DNA of 64,000 bases from positions 3,220,001 to 3,284,000 of the forward strand of contig CP134226.1 in NCBI GenBank assembly GCA_031655335.1. The letters are read 5' to 3'. How positions within the stretch are numbered: position 1 is the stretch's first letter; each line of letters begins with the position of its first letter. Source of the stretch: Thalassospiraceae bacterium LMO-SO8. GTDB lineage: Bacteria > Pseudomonadota > Alphaproteobacteria > Rhodospirillales > Casp-alpha2. Made by a program: the position numbers and the translations under genes. Shown here piece by piece: positions 1 through 8,628 of this stretch. Below the pieces are notes generated by a model. It saw only the letters and a program-made list of their open reading frames with translations, searched no databases and had not been told where the DNA came from.

Positions 1-277
1 GGCGGTCCGCCATCTCGATGATCAGCGAGCCCAGCCGCCGCATTTCCTCGTGCAACAGGCCGACGGCGTTGGTCTCGTGATCGTCGGAGCGGAACGAGTT
101 GGAACAGACCAGTTCGGCCAGGTCCTGGGTCTTGTGGGCGTCCGTCGCGCGCGTGGGGCGCATTTCGTGCAGGACCACGGGTACGCCGGCGCGGGCAAGC
201 TGCCAGGCGGCTTCCGAGCCGGCCAGACCGCCGCCGATCACATGGACCGGAGCACCATTTTCAGGGGATGTCGTCAT
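1..277 (-). CDS. trmFO: TrmFO, tRNA (uracil-5-) methyltransferase, folate/FAD dependent (N-terminal part)
   Basis: This gene starts at an ATG at 277 on the minus strand and runs off the left edge, so only about 92 N-terminal residues are seen. The start region reads [18 protein letters not shown], a GxGxxGxE-type FAD-binding Rossmann motif. It is followed by HEMRP, a [20 protein letters not shown] segment and [17 protein letters not shown]. These segments are diagnostic of TrmFO, which uses methylenetetrahydrofolate and FADH2 to make ribothymidine-54 in the tRNA T loop in the cytoplasm. It is divergent from the pentapeptide gene at 438. Identification is near certain, but the catalytic C-terminal part is outside the window. 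Confidence 0.93.
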   Translation of the reverse strand, partial: MTTSPENGAPVHVIGGGLAGSEAAWQLARAGVPVVLHEMRPTRATDAHKTQDLAELVCSNSFRSDDHETNAVGLLHEEMRRLGSLIIEMADR

Positions 278-437
278 GGCCCCTAGATAGACGTAAAAGG
301 CGGTAGGAGCAATCTTGGCGATGTGCCAATGTTACCGGCCATGACGGGCGTTTACCCTTCGTTTATCATGGATTTTCTATAGTTCCCGCGCCGGGGAGGC
401 ACGGGCCGCCGCGCCGGACCAAGGGAGTAGGATACCT

Positions 438-1823
438 ATGTCGTTGCAGAAGACGCGGGATTTCGGCGACCACACGTGGAAGAAGCTGTCGCAGCAGGAA
501 CTCGACGTGATTCTCGACAAGCACATGCTGTTCGCCAACGGCCGGACCGGCGGCGAGCGGGCGACGCTGTCCATGCACGATCTCAGCTATCTCGATCTGT
601 CACGGCGCAACCTGGCGCGCATTGAATGCGCGGGCACCCTGTTCTGCCATTGCGACCTGTCGGATACCAATTTGGAAGGTGCGGTTCTGTTCGCCGCCGA
701 CATGCGCTTCACCAACCTGAAACGCACGGTGTTGGACAAGGCGGATATCCGGGGTGCCTGCCTCGCCGGATCGAACCTTGAGGGGGCGTCGCTGGTCGAT
801 GCCGACATGCGCGACGGCATCCTGTTGAAACCGCAGAAGGGCGGCGGCGACCTGATCCAGGTCGTCCACGAGGACGCCACCGGCGGCTTGGAAAAGGCCA
901 ACCTGCGTGGCGCCAACATGACCGGGGCCAAGGTTTCCGATTCCATGATCGTGCAGACCGACATGACGGACTGCATCCTGCGCCATGCCAAATTCATCCG
1001 CACCAACCTGTCACTGTCGAACCTGACCGGCTGCGATCTGGAGGGCGCCGATTTCACCGATGCCAACTTGTCCGGCGCGATCTTCCATGGTGCTGTGTTC
1101 AACAACACCAACCTGTCCAACGCGGATCTGTCGGGGGCCGATCTTGTCGGTGCGATTTTCGACAACATGGATCTGACCAAGGTCAATCTCGACGTCGCTT
1201 ATCTGGCCAAGCGGATCGAGGACATGGACGTCAGCCTGCAGGAAGCGATCCTGATGCATGCGCGCTGGGTCGATTCCAACGGCTCTGAGGGCCAGCGGGC
1301 GGTGTTTTCCAAAACCGATCTGACGGACAAGGACTTGTCCGGGGTCAATCTGGCGGCGTCCGATTTTTCCTTCGCGATTTTGCAGCGCACCGATTTCTCG
1401 CGGTCCGAACTGTTGATGGCCGACCTGTCCTTCGCCGATCTGCGCAAGGCCAATCTGGCACGCTCGGACCTGCGCGGCGCGAAGCTGAGCCGCGCCAACC
1501 TGGCGGAGGCCAACATGGTTGGCGCGCTGTTGGGGGAAATCGTCATTTCGACCAAGGCCCAGGGCGGAAAGGTCCGCGCCAATCTGGACCACGCGATCCT
1601 GCGCGACGCCCAGATGAACGGCGTCGATCTGCGCAACGCGGATCTGGAATCGGCCGACCTGCGCGGCGCCGACCTGCGCGACGCCGATCTGCGCGGCGCC
1701 AGCCTGCTCGATGCGGATCTGACCAATGCCGACCTACGCGGCGCCAATCTGTCCGGCGCCGACAAGCGGGGGGCGGTGGGCCTGCCCAACGGCATGGCCC
1801 GCGATGACGACGTTATCGATTGA
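438..1823 (+). CDS. Large pentapeptide-repeat protein
   Basis: The 461-residue product is built mostly of A(D/N)LxG pentapeptide units (for example ADLRGADLRDADLRGASL near the C-terminus), which fold into a right-handed quadrilateral beta-helix. Residues 1-45 form a non-repeat lead-in (a QQELDVILDKH helix) typical of this family. Two linkers interrupt the helix: about residues 130-150 (KPQKGGGDLIQVV) and about 240-290. No signal peptide or membrane segment is seen, so it is probably cytoplasmic. Some pentapeptide proteins mimic DNA and protect gyrase, but most have no known role, and nothing here decides the function. The ATG follows AGGGAG with good spacing. A rhodanese gene follows 33 bp downstream, possibly in the same transcript. 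Confidence 0.85.
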   Translation: MSLQKTRDFGDHTWKKLSQQELDVILDKHMLFANGRTGGERATLSMHDLSYLDLSRRNLARIECAGTLFCHCDLSDTNLEGAVLFAADMRFTNLKRTVLDKADIRGACLAGSNLEGASLVDADMRDGILLKPQKGGGDLIQVVHEDATGGLEKANLRGANMTGAKVSDSMIVQTDMTDCILRHAKFIRTNLSLSNLTGCDLEGADFTDANLSGAIFHGAVFNNTNLSNADLSGADLVGAIFDNMDLTKVNLDVAYLAKRIEDMDVSLQEAILMHARWVDSNGSEGQRAVFSKTDLTDKDLSGVNLAASDFSFAILQRTDFSRSELLMADLSFADLRKANLARSDLRGAKLSRANLAEANMVGALLGEIVISTKAQGGKVRANLDHAILRDAQMNGVDLRNADLESADLRGADLRDADLRGASLLDADLTNADLRGANLSGADKRGAVGLPNGMARDDDVID

Positions 1824-1856
1824 TCCGTCCGCCGCAAGCCCGTAGGAATCACCCCC

Positions 1857-2300
1857 ATGGACTTTTCAAACATCCAGGTCGACGAACGCACGATGATGAG
1901 CCTGGTGCTCATCGTCATCGCCTTTTATGTCGGCCGTCAGTTGCCGCGTTGGATGGCGGGCGTGCCCTATGTGAAACCGGATGAGGCCAAGACGCAGCTT
2001 GACCAGGACCCGGACACCCTGGTCGTCGACGTGCGCTCCCCCAGCCAGTTCACCGGCAAGGACGGGCACATCAAGGACGCCCTGAACCTGCCGCTGATCG
2101 ACCTCATGGGCCGCATCAAGCAGATCAAGGCCGATCTCGCCGACTACGCCGATACGCCGGTGCTGGTGGTGTGCAAGACCGACCAGTTGTCGGCCCGCGC
2201 GGCCCGCATCCTGCGCAAGAACGGCCTGACCAAGGTGGCGGTGCTGGCCGGCGGTCTCAAGGCCTGGAAAAAGGCGGGACAGCCGGTGACGGGTATTTGA
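1857..2300 (+). CDS. Membrane-anchored rhodanese-domain protein
   Basis: This 147-residue protein has one hydrophobic segment (about residues 13-30, MSLVLIVIAFYVGRQL) followed by a single rhodanese domain. VVDVRSPSQFTGKDGHIKDALNLPL is the typical first half. LVVCKTDQLSARAARILRKNG carries the active-site cysteine in a six-residue loop, and VAVLAGGLKAWKKAGQPV closes the domain. Single-domain rhodaneses carry sulfane sulfur as a cysteine persulfide, and the anchor suggests action at the membrane. The donor and acceptor are not known. The loop CKTDQLS differs from the common CRTGxRS, so classical thiosulfate transferase activity is uncertain. The start is the ATG at 1857, 33 bp after the pentapeptide gene. 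Confidence 0.88.
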   Translation: MDFSNIQVDERTMMSLVLIVIAFYVGRQLPRWMAGVPYVKPDEAKTQLDQDPDTLVVDVRSPSQFTGKDGHIKDALNLPLIDLMGRIKQIKADLADYADTPVLVVCKTDQLSARAARILRKNGLTKVAVLAGGLKAWKKAGQPVTGI

Positions 2301-2388
2301 CCGCAGGGCGTTTGAAATAGCGGACAATTGACCGCGCCCAAGGCCCTGTGACACCCTATACGTCCTTCATCCACGACGGACGACCGCC

Positions 2389-3213
2389 ATGACCATCCAC
2401 GACGTTGAAGCCCTTGCCGAACAGGTGCCCGACGGGGCGTTGTTGGCCCTGCCGCCCGATTACAGTTTCGTGCCCATGGCGCTGATCCGGGCGCTGATCC
2501 GACGTGGCGTCAAGGACCTGCATGTGCTTGCCGTGCCGATTTCGGGCATGGCGGCGGACCTGTTGATCGGCGCCGGCTGCGTGCGCCTGATGGAAGCGGC
2601 GGCGGTCAGCCTGGGCGAGGCGGGCCTGGCGCCCAGCTTTACCCGCGCCGTGCAGGACGGCAGCCTGAAAATGCGGGACAGCACCTGCCCGGCCATCCAC
2701 ACGGCCTTGCAGGCCTCGGAAAAGGGGGTGCCGTTCATGCCCTTGGGCGGGATCATCGGCTCCGACATCGTCAAGTACCGGGACGACTGGAAGGTGGTCG
2801 ACGACCCCATGGGCGCGGGCAATGGCAAGATTTTGCTGCTGCCGGCGATCAAGCCCGACGTGGCGCTGGTTCATGCGCCGCTGGCCGACAAACACGGTAA
2901 CGTCTGGGTCGGCAAGCGCCACGAACTGTTCACCATCGCCCATGCGGCGAAGACGACGCTGGCGACCTATGAGGAAATTCACGACGGCGACCTGACCGCC
3001 GATCCCGTGCTGGCGGCGGGCACCATCCCCGCCATGTACATCGGCGCCACGGCCCAAGCCAAGGAAGGGGCCAAGCCCCTGGGGCTTACGGGCTGCTATC
3101 CCATCGATATGGATCATATCCGCGCCTATGCCAAGGAGGCGCGCAGCCAGGAAGGCTTCGACGCCTACCTGAAGCGCGAGGTTCTGGGCGGTCAAGCGGA
3201 GGCGGCGTCGTGA
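2389..3213 (+). CDS. CoA-transferase family I protein, glutaconate CoA-transferase-like subunit A
   Basis: The 274-residue product resembles the alpha subunit of family I CoA-transferases (GctA/IpdA group). It has an N-terminal ALLALPPDYSFVPMALIRALIRRG segment, IGAGCVRLMEAAAVSLGEAG in the middle, and HAPLADKHGNVWVGK, the usual substrate-subunit motif with D-xx-GN. It works as a heterodimer with the product of the next gene, whose GTG start overlaps this stop by 4 bp (GTGA at 3210-3213), so the two are translationally coupled. The family moves CoA between acids, or, in the IpdAB branch, opens cyclic CoA thioesters. The substrate cannot be read from sequence. Confidence 0.82.
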   Translation: MTIHDVEALAEQVPDGALLALPPDYSFVPMALIRALIRRGVKDLHVLAVPISGMAADLLIGAGCVRLMEAAAVSLGEAGLAPSFTRAVQDGSLKMRDSTCPAIHTALQASEKGVPFMPLGGIIGSDIVKYRDDWKVVDDPMGAGNGKILLLPAIKPDVALVHAPLADKHGNVWVGKRHELFTIAHAAKTTLATYEEIHDGDLTADPVLAAGTIPAMYIGATAQAKEGAKPLGLTGCYPIDMDHIRAYAKEARSQEGFDAYLKREVLGGQAEAAS

Positions 3214-3959
3214 GCGAAGCCTATTCCTCCGAAGAATTCCTGATTTCCGTCGTCACCCGCCTGCTGCCGGAACGCGGCAACGGCGCCATCGGGGCGGCGT
3301 CGCCCATTCCCGGTGCGGCGGCCCTGTTGCAGCGGGAGTTGACCGGCGGCGCCTTCCGCGTGTCGCTGATCCACGGCATCACCAACAACCCGTTCACGGA
3401 CGGCGGGCGCGAACTGTTCGACGCGGCCGGGCAGGGGCGCATCGACGTGTTCTTCCTGGGCGGCGTGCAGATCGACGGCCAAGCCAACCTGAATCTGGTT
3501 GGCACCGGCGCTTATCCGTCGCTCGACCGCCGGTTCCCGGGCTCGTTCGGGTCGGCCTACATATATTTCACCGTGCCGCGCGTCATCCTGTTCCGTCCGG
3601 AACACACGCGCCGGGTGTTCGTCGACAAGGTCGATTTCATCAGCGCCCCCGGCGTCAGCCCGCCCGACGTGCACCGCCCCGGCGGCCCACACGCCCTGGT
3701 CACGGAACTTTGCGTCATGTCGTTCGACCGGGGGCTGGGGCGGTTCCGTCTGGAAAGCGTTCATCCGGGGCACAGTGTCGAGGAAGTGCGCGACAACACG
3801 GGCTTCGATTTCGACGTGCCCGACAACGTGCCGACCACGCCGGAACCGGAGCCCGAACGGCTGGATATCCTGCGCACCAAGATCGGCCGCGAGGTCGCCG
3901 GGACCTACCCGGATTTCGCCGAAAGAGTGTTGGGCTACCGCGCGAAGGCGTCCGCCTGA
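3210..3959 (+). CDS. CoA-transferase family I protein, glutaconate CoA-transferase-like subunit B
   Basis: This 249-residue partner of the upstream gene starts at GTG 3210 inside the previous stop. It carries FFLGGVQIDGQANLNLVGTG, then RFPGSFGSAYIYF, VFVDKVDFISAPG and VHPGHSVEEV, the standard beta-subunit order of GctB/IpdB-like proteins. The region where active transferases carry the catalytic glutamate (an E-[SN]-G motif) reads SLIHGITNNPF here, with no obvious ESG or ENG. The pair may therefore act as an IpdAB-like hydrolase or on an unusual CoA ester. That is inference and needs an alignment. The acyl-CoA dehydrogenase and CaiB genes 0.9 kb downstream fit a catabolic setting. Confidence 0.8.
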   Translation: MSEAYSSEEFLISVVTRLLPERGNGAIGAASPIPGAAALLQRELTGGAFRVSLIHGITNNPFTDGGRELFDAAGQGRIDVFFLGGVQIDGQANLNLVGTGAYPSLDRRFPGSFGSAYIYFTVPRVILFRPEHTRRVFVDKVDFISAPGVSPPDVHRPGGPHALVTELCVMSFDRGLGRFRLESVHPGHSVEEVRDNTGFDFDVPDNVPTTPEPEPERLDILRTKIGREVAGTYPDFAERVLGYRAKASA

Positions 3960-4193
3960 GGGCGTGCCCAAGGGCGGCGGCCGATGCTCTTTCAGTCCTG
4001 ATTCCGGGCGCTTCTGGTGAAGCGGAACCTTTCCGTGTCCCTTTGTCAGCGCGGGCTTCGCCCTATTAACCCTGTACTTTCAATGGGTAATGGGGGAGGA
4101 GTGGCCGAGTTCTCTATAGTATTTATTTTTGCCTTTTTCTGTGCCATATTTTAAGCGCTGACAGAACGTCGCAATTCAGAGCGGAGAAACGCT

Positions 4194-4496
4194 ATGATTG
4201 ATCAAGCTTCAAATCTCGCGTCATTTCCTTTGACGCTTGTGAAGCAGGTTACTCAAAGTACCGAGAACCTGCTTCAACAAACTCGACAAGAGGTCGAGGA
4301 AGCTGTCGAGAGTGGTTTCCGTTCTGAGGAACGGCAATCACTCGAAGAATCGACCTCTCCTTCGGCGGCCACTCAGCCGTCTCAGGACAGCAACTCCTCT
4401 GGTGAAGACCGCGGAAAAGACCCCGCGAACACGCCTACCGACGTCGGCAGCAATGCCGGCGGCGCCAGGGGCAATGTCGTCAACGATGTTGCCTGA
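4194..4496 (+). CDS. Small acidic, Ser/Glu/Asp-rich hypothetical protein
   Basis: The 100-residue product is not recognised. Residues 1-45 look like an amphipathic helix rich in Gln, Thr and Glu (LVKQVTQSTENLLQQTRQEVEEAV). Residues 50-100 are low-complexity, rich in Ser, Glu, Asp, Gly and Asn, and are probably disordered. There is no signal peptide or membrane segment. The ATG follows GCGGAGAAACGCT, a good ribosome site. The upstream 100 bp (TATAGTATTTATTTTTGCC and so on) is much more AT-rich than the neighbourhood, and a strong hairpin terminator lies 97 bp downstream. This points to an independently transcribed monocistronic gene. Function is unknown. Confidence 0.6.
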   Translation: MIDQASNLASFPLTLVKQVTQSTENLLQQTRQEVEEAVESGFRSEERQSLEESTSPSAATQPSQDSNSSGEDRGKDPANTPTDVGSNAGGARGNVVNDVA

Positions 4497-4804
4497 CACT
4501 CTTGCTCCCCCACGGTTTGGGGGGGGTGGCAAATCCCCGTCCCTCGGGGCGGTCTTGTCTCAACCCTTGGAGACGTTCTGAAGGCACGGCTGAGCTCCTC
4601 CGGGATATCCCGGAGGGGCTCTTTCGTTTTCAGCCCCCCCGTATTCACCCGACGTTTCGGGGGCAGGGATGTTCGTGTCCGATGTTTCATCGAATGAAAT
4701 GAAGTTTCATTTACTTCCGGCCCGGCGCTGTGCACTTTGCCGTGCCCATTCGGTCCGGCCATGTGACGCGACCCCTGGGCCAACCGGCAAAGGAGATATG
4801 GACC
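4497..4804 (+). other. Gene-free interval of 308 bp with a terminator
   Basis: No convincing coding sequence is present between the small acidic gene and the acyl-CoA dehydrogenase. The interval holds a G-run hairpin (CCCCCACGGTTTGGGGGGG near 4506-4526), the perfect palindrome listed separately at 4597-4616, and the leader of the acyl-CoA dehydrogenase. A stretch near 4695-4715 (GAATGAAATGAAGTTTCATTTAC) contains GAAATGAAGTTTC, a short inverted repeat that might be an operator for the downstream genes. That reading is weak. Confidence 0.4.
4593..4630 (+). terminator. Rho-independent terminator after the small acidic gene
   Basis: A perfect 20-bp palindrome, CCTCCGGGATATCCCGGAGG at 4597-4616, is extended by AGCT/GGCT pairing at 4593-4596 and 4617-4620. 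This gives a stem of about 12-14 pairs around a short AU loop. It is followed by CTTTCGTTTTC. The T-run is interrupted, so efficiency is uncertain, but position and symmetry fit the end of the 4194-4496 transcript. Confidence 0.75.
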
Positions 4805-5965
4805 GTGGATTTTCGACTGACCGACGATCAGCGCCAGCTACAGGAAGCCGCCCGCGCCTTTGCCCAGGGCGAAATGCGCGAGGTCGCCCGTACCCTTGAA
4901 CAGGAAGACAAGGCGCTGCCTGCCGAATGGATCAAGCGCTACGCGGAAATGGGCTTTCTCGGCGTCAACGTGTCGGAAGACCTGGGTGGTCTCGGGCTTG
5001 GCAATCTGGAAGCCCTGATCGTGCTGGAGGAATTCGCCAAGGTCTCGCCCGCGGTCGCTTTTCCCATCTTTGAAAGTTCCGTCGGTCCGGTGCGCGCGGT
5101 GGAGCACTTCGCCGACGCCGGTCTCGCCAAACGCATCGTGCCCAAGGTCTGCGCCGGCGAGATGGTCGTCGCCGTCGCCATGTCCGAACCCGAGGCCGGA
5201 TCGGCCCTGACCGACCTGAAGACCCGGGCGGTCATCAAGGACGGCAAGATCGTCCTCAACGGCCAGAAGCGATGGTGCTCGGGCGGCAGTCACGCCGACG
5301 CCTATGTCGTCTATTGCAAGCTGTCCGACGACCCGGGCGCCAAGGGCATCGGGGCGGTGCTGGTCGAGGACGGCACCCCGGGCCTGAGCTTCGGCGCGCG
5401 CGAACGGCTGATGGGCTTCCGCGGCGTGCCGTCGGCCGACATCTTCTTCGACAACGTGGAAGTCCCCGCCGAAAACCTGATCGTCCCGGCGGGCGGGTTC
5501 AAGAAACTGATGGAGGCCTTCGACCTGGAACGCTGCGGCAATTCGACCATGTGCCTGGGCATCGCCCAGTCGGCGCTGGACGAAGCCCTCGCCTATGTGC
5601 AGGAGCGCAAGCAGTTCGGCAAGCCGCTGGTCGAGTTCCAGGCGGTGCAGATGAAGCTGGCGGAAATGGCCCTGCGCTGCGAGGCGTCGCGCCTGCTGAT
5701 CTGGCGGGCGGCGCAGAACGCCGCTGACGGTCTGCCGTCGATCCTGGATTCTTCCCTGGCCAAATGCTTCGCCAACGAAATGGTGCGCGACGTCACGGGG
5801 GCGGCCATGCAGGTCATGGGTGCCTACGGCTATTCCAAGGAGTTCGACATGGAACGGCGCATGCGCGACGGCTGGGGCTGGGGCATCGCCGGCGGCGCCA
5901 TCGACATCCAGAAGGTCAACATCGCCGCCGCCCTGGTCGGCCGCCGTTTCGACCAGCGGCGCTAG
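4805..5965 (+). CDS. Acyl-CoA dehydrogenase
   Basis: The 386-residue flavoenzyme has the usual family length. It oxidises an acyl-CoA to the 2-enoyl-CoA with FAD and passes electrons to ETF. I chose GTG 4805 because AGGAG lies 9 bp upstream and the protein then begins VDFRLTDDQRQLQEAAR, the family N-terminus. An upstream ATG at 4730 would add 25 unrelated residues. Visible motifs are VAVAMSEPEAGSALTDLKTRA (FAD/substrate region), GVLxVED-like beta domain, YVQERKQFGKPLVEFQAVQMKLAEM (helical domain) and QVMGAYGYSKEFDMERRMRDG near the C-terminus, where the catalytic base glutamate region usually lies. It sits 13 bp before a CaiB/BaiF gene and is probably co-transcribed with it. The substrate is unknown. 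Confidence 0.92.
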   Translation: MDFRLTDDQRQLQEAARAFAQGEMREVARTLEQEDKALPAEWIKRYAEMGFLGVNVSEDLGGLGLGNLEALIVLEEFAKVSPAVAFPIFESSVGPVRAVEHFADAGLAKRIVPKVCAGEMVVAVAMSEPEAGSALTDLKTRAVIKDGKIVLNGQKRWCSGGSHADAYVVYCKLSDDPGAKGIGAVLVEDGTPGLSFGARERLMGFRGVPSADIFFDNVEVPAENLIVPAGGFKKLMEAFDLERCGNSTMCLGIAQSALDEALAYVQERKQFGKPLVEFQAVQMKLAEMALRCEASRLLIWRAAQNAADGLPSILDSSLAKCFANEMVRDVTGAAMQVMGAYGYSKEFDMERRMRDGWGWGIAGGAIDIQKVNIAAALVGRRFDQRR

Positions 5966-5978
5966 GGAGGACACGACA

Positions 5979-7169
5979 ATGCCCGGCCCCCTCGACGGTA
6001 TCCGTGTTCTCGATTTCTCGCGCGTTCTGGCGGGGCCCTGGTGCGCCATGATCCTGGGTGACCTGGGGGCCGAGGTCATCAAGGTGGAAAGCCCCGAAGG
6101 CGACGACGTGCGCCATTTCGGCCCGCCGTTCGAGGCCGGCGAAAGCGCCTATTTCCAGGTCACCAACCGCAACAAGCAGAGCATCGTCATAGATCTGAAG
6201 ACGGACGAGGGCAGGGCCATCGCCCGCGACCTGGCGCTGAAAAGCGACATCGTCGTCGAGAACCTGCGGCGCGGCGCCATGGAGAAATACGGCCTGGGCT
6301 ACGAGCAACTGAAAGCCGACAATCCGGGGCTGATCTATTGCTCCGTATCCGGCTACGGGCGCACGGGCCCGGCGGCGGAACGCGCCGGATACGACTTCCT
6401 GATCCAGGCGGAAAGCGGCCTGATGTCCCTGATCGGCGGTGCCGACCAGCCGCCGATGAAGGTCGGCGCGGCGGTGACCGACATGGTCGCGGGCCAGGAC
6501 GCGGTCGCGGGCGTGCTCGCCGCCCTGTTCCACCGCGAACGCAGCGGCAAGGGCCAGCACGTGGACATCGCGTTGCTAGACAGCGCCGTGGCGCTGTTGG
6601 CCAACCAGGGGGCGGCCTATCTGATGACCGGCGAACGGCCCCAGCGCCTGGGCAACGATCATCCGTCGGTCTGCCCCTACCGGCCGTTCGACACGGCGGA
6701 CCATCCGCTGGCCCTGGCGATCGGCGCCGACCGCCAGTTCCGCAAGCTGGCGGCGGCCCTGGGGCATCCCGACATGGCCGACGATCCGCGCTTCGCCACC
6801 AACCGGGCGCGGGCCGAAAACCGTGTCGCCTTGTACGAGATCATGGAGGCCGCGTTCCGCACCAAGGGCCGCGACGAATGGCTGGTTGATCTGCATGCTG
6901 CGGGCCTGCCCGCCGGCGCCATCCGCACGGTCGACGAGGTGCTGGAAGCGCCGGAAGTTCATGCCCGCGACATGGTGGTCGAGGTCGAGCACGCGACGAT
7001 CGGCCGCGAGCGCATCATCGGCTCGCCGCTGAAACTGTCGGAAACGCCGATCAGCGTGCGCTCCGCCCCGCCGACCCTGGGTCAGCAGACGGCGGAAGTT
7101 CTCAAACAGGTTCTGGGCTGGAATGTGGCCGACGCCGACGACTATGCGGCCAAGGTGAAACTGGCCTGA
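5979..7169 (+). CDS. CaiB/BaiF-family (family III) CoA-transferase
   Basis: The 396-residue enzyme begins MPGPLDGIRVLDFSRVLAGPW, the classic family III N-terminus. It continues with GAEVIKVESPEGDDVR, NRNKQSIVIDLK, and GYDFLIQAESGLMSLIG around residue 137, where the conserved aspartate (about D139) forms the acyl-anhydride intermediate. The ATG at 5979 follows GGGAGG at 5966-5971. The neighbouring acyl-CoA dehydrogenase suggests the pair activates and then oxidises the same carboxylic acid, a frequent arrangement for aromatic, bile-acid or short branched acids. Exact acids are not predictable. It ends 4 bp before a convergent lipoprotein gene. Confidence 0.92.
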   Translation: MPGPLDGIRVLDFSRVLAGPWCAMILGDLGAEVIKVESPEGDDVRHFGPPFEAGESAYFQVTNRNKQSIVIDLKTDEGRAIARDLALKSDIVVENLRRGAMEKYGLGYEQLKADNPGLIYCSVSGYGRTGPAAERAGYDFLIQAESGLMSLIGGADQPPMKVGAAVTDMVAGQDAVAGVLAALFHRERSGKGQHVDIALLDSAVALLANQGAAYLMTGERPQRLGNDHPSVCPYRPFDTADHPLALAIGADRQFRKLAAALGHPDMADDPRFATNRARAENRVALYEIMEAAFRTKGRDEWLVDLHAAGLPAGAIRTVDEVLEAPEVHARDMVVEVEHATIGRERIIGSPLKLSETPISVRSAPPTLGQQTAEVLKQVLGWNVADADDYAAKVKLA

Positions 7170-7173
7170 GCCT

Positions 7174-7719
7174 TTAGCGGCTTCGCTTCAGACAGTCGTG
7201 GAACGCCCGGCGCGCGGCGCGGGCTGCCCCTTCGCGGCCGCCGTCGGACAGGCGTTGTTCTTCGCGCAGCAGGCGCAGGCAGTCGATCTGATCGGGCCGG
7301 GTGTCGGCGGGTTCGGTCTCTGCCTTTACGCCGTCGGCGCCGTCCCGCGAGCGCACGGCGCCGCCATAGGTCTCCCGCCCCGTCGCGTTGCGGTAGAACA
7401 GTTCGTCCGGATGAACCCAGAAACCATGGGGCGTGGGGCACCAGGTGTCAGTGATCGCGCCGCCGGGGCCCGTCGTGCTGACCTGGCGGCAGCCCTCCGC
7501 GTCGGCGGCGCTCACCAGGGTGGCTGCGCCCGTGGTGCCGTCGGGACTGCGCCAGGGGCGGGGCGTGCCGACGTCACCCGCCGCCAGCACGGCCTGGATC
7601 GCCGCCTGCCGGGCCTGCATGTCCTGAAAGGTCAGGCTGGCGCCCGGCGGGGCGGCGCAGGCGGTAAGCAGAATGGCGGCGAGGGCCGCCGGAGCGATAC
7701 GGTGAAGATATCCGGTCAT
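7174..7719 (-). CDS. Putative lipoprotein, 17-kDa surface-antigen-like domain
   Basis: Starting at ATG 7719 the product has 181 residues and a lipoprotein signal (IAPAALAAILLTACAAPPG) with a lipobox LLTAC. The mature part holds VGTPRPWRSPDGTTGAATLV, then GCRQV, ITDTWC and GFWVHPDE. This W-x-PDGxxG, CR, C, W spacing recalls the C-terminal domain of Rickettsia 17-kDa-type surface antigens. That domain link is my inference from the spacing. The C-terminal third is charged and likely helical. An ATG six codons upstream (7737) is possible but would place charged residues before the signal. It is probably attached to the outer membrane. It is convergent with the CoA-transferase gene. Confidence 0.65.
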   Translation of the reverse strand: MTGYLHRIAPAALAAILLTACAAPPGASLTFQDMQARQAAIQAVLAAGDVGTPRPWRSPDGTTGAATLVSAADAEGCRQVSTTGPGGAITDTWCPTPHGFWVHPDELFYRNATGRETYGGAVRSRDGADGVKAETEPADTRPDQIDCLRLLREEQRLSDGGREGAARAARRAFHDCLKRSR

Positions 7720-7752
7720 GGGCCGACATATAGGCACGTGGCGGCCGCGTTT

Positions 7753-8511
7753 CTAGGACGACGGCCCTTTGGGGCATAGAGCGGCGCCCAGGATCGGGCC
7801 GTGGTTAGGGGTCTGAACCAGGACCGCGCAGCCCATGCCGTCACCGCCGGCCGCATCGGCGGGCAGGTCGAGGGCGACCCGGTCCCCGCGCCAACTGCCG
7901 AGTTTGCGCATTTCGCGCACGATATGGCGGCTGACCAGCACCTTGCCGTGGTTTTCGCCCTTCTGGACCACCGTTTCGGCACGGTCCAGAAAACGGACGA
8001 GAATGATGTCGGCCATACCGGCGGCGCCTTCGGAAATCGATGCCTGCAACCGGCCGCCTCGGGCCGCGACGGCGACGGCGAGTTTGCCCACGGTCTTGGC
8101 CGCCCGGGTCATGTTGTCGGTGACCCGACCGCGGTGCGATCCCACGGCCTCAAGCCGGCCGTCGATGATCATCTGCGGAGTGTAGACGCCTGACTGGCCG
8201 CGAATGGCGACGTTGTAGAGGCGTTGGCGCTGCGTGTATTCCGGCGCCGAGAACGGATCCTTCCATTGGCCGTGCCACATGTAATTCAGGCTGTCCCAGT
8301 AATCGACGTGGAATTCCAGGGCGACCACGTCCGCGCGGTCGGCCAGTTCGCCCAGGAACGCCTCCGCCGGCGGGCAGGAATAACAGCCCTGCGAGGTGAA
8401 CAACTCGACGACCACGGGCTTTTTGTCCTGGGCCTGGGCCGGGGGGGAGAAAGGGGCGGCGGTGACGAACGTCACAGCGGCGGCCAGGGCAGTGAACATA
8501 AGATGTTTCAT
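7753..8511 (-). CDS. Exported DUF1223 thioredoxin-fold protein
   Basis: The 252-residue product has a cleavable signal peptide ending near PPAQA-Q (residues 1-28). It is followed by VVVELFTSQGCYSCPPAEAFL, with a CxxC pair at C43 and C46, then ALEFHVDYWDSLNYMWHGQWKDPF and GVYTPQMIIDGR. These are the defining motifs of DUF1223, a secreted thioredoxin-like family of unknown substrate. The CxxC suggests a redox role in the periplasm. It lies 33 bp upstream of the lipoprotein gene on the same strand, and the two may be co-transcribed. Family assignment is firm, function is open. Confidence 0.88.
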   Translation of the reverse strand: MKHLMFTALAAAVTFVTAAPFSPPAQAQDKKPVVVELFTSQGCYSCPPAEAFLGELADRADVVALEFHVDYWDSLNYMWHGQWKDPFSAPEYTQRQRLYNVAIRGQSGVYTPQMIIDGRLEAVGSHRGRVTDNMTRAAKTVGKLAVAVAARGGRLQASISEGAAGMADIILVRFLDRAETVVQKGENHGKVLVSRHIVREMRKLGSWRGDRVALDLPADAAGGDGMGCAVLVQTPNHGPILGAALCPKGPSS

Positions 8512-8628
8512 GGATACGTTTCCAATTGTCGACTGGGCCGATTGTCTGACCGGCCCGGTTGTCTGACGGGATGATTGGGGAACGTGAATCCGGTGTCAAT
8601 TTAACCCCGATCGGCGTATGCTCAAATC

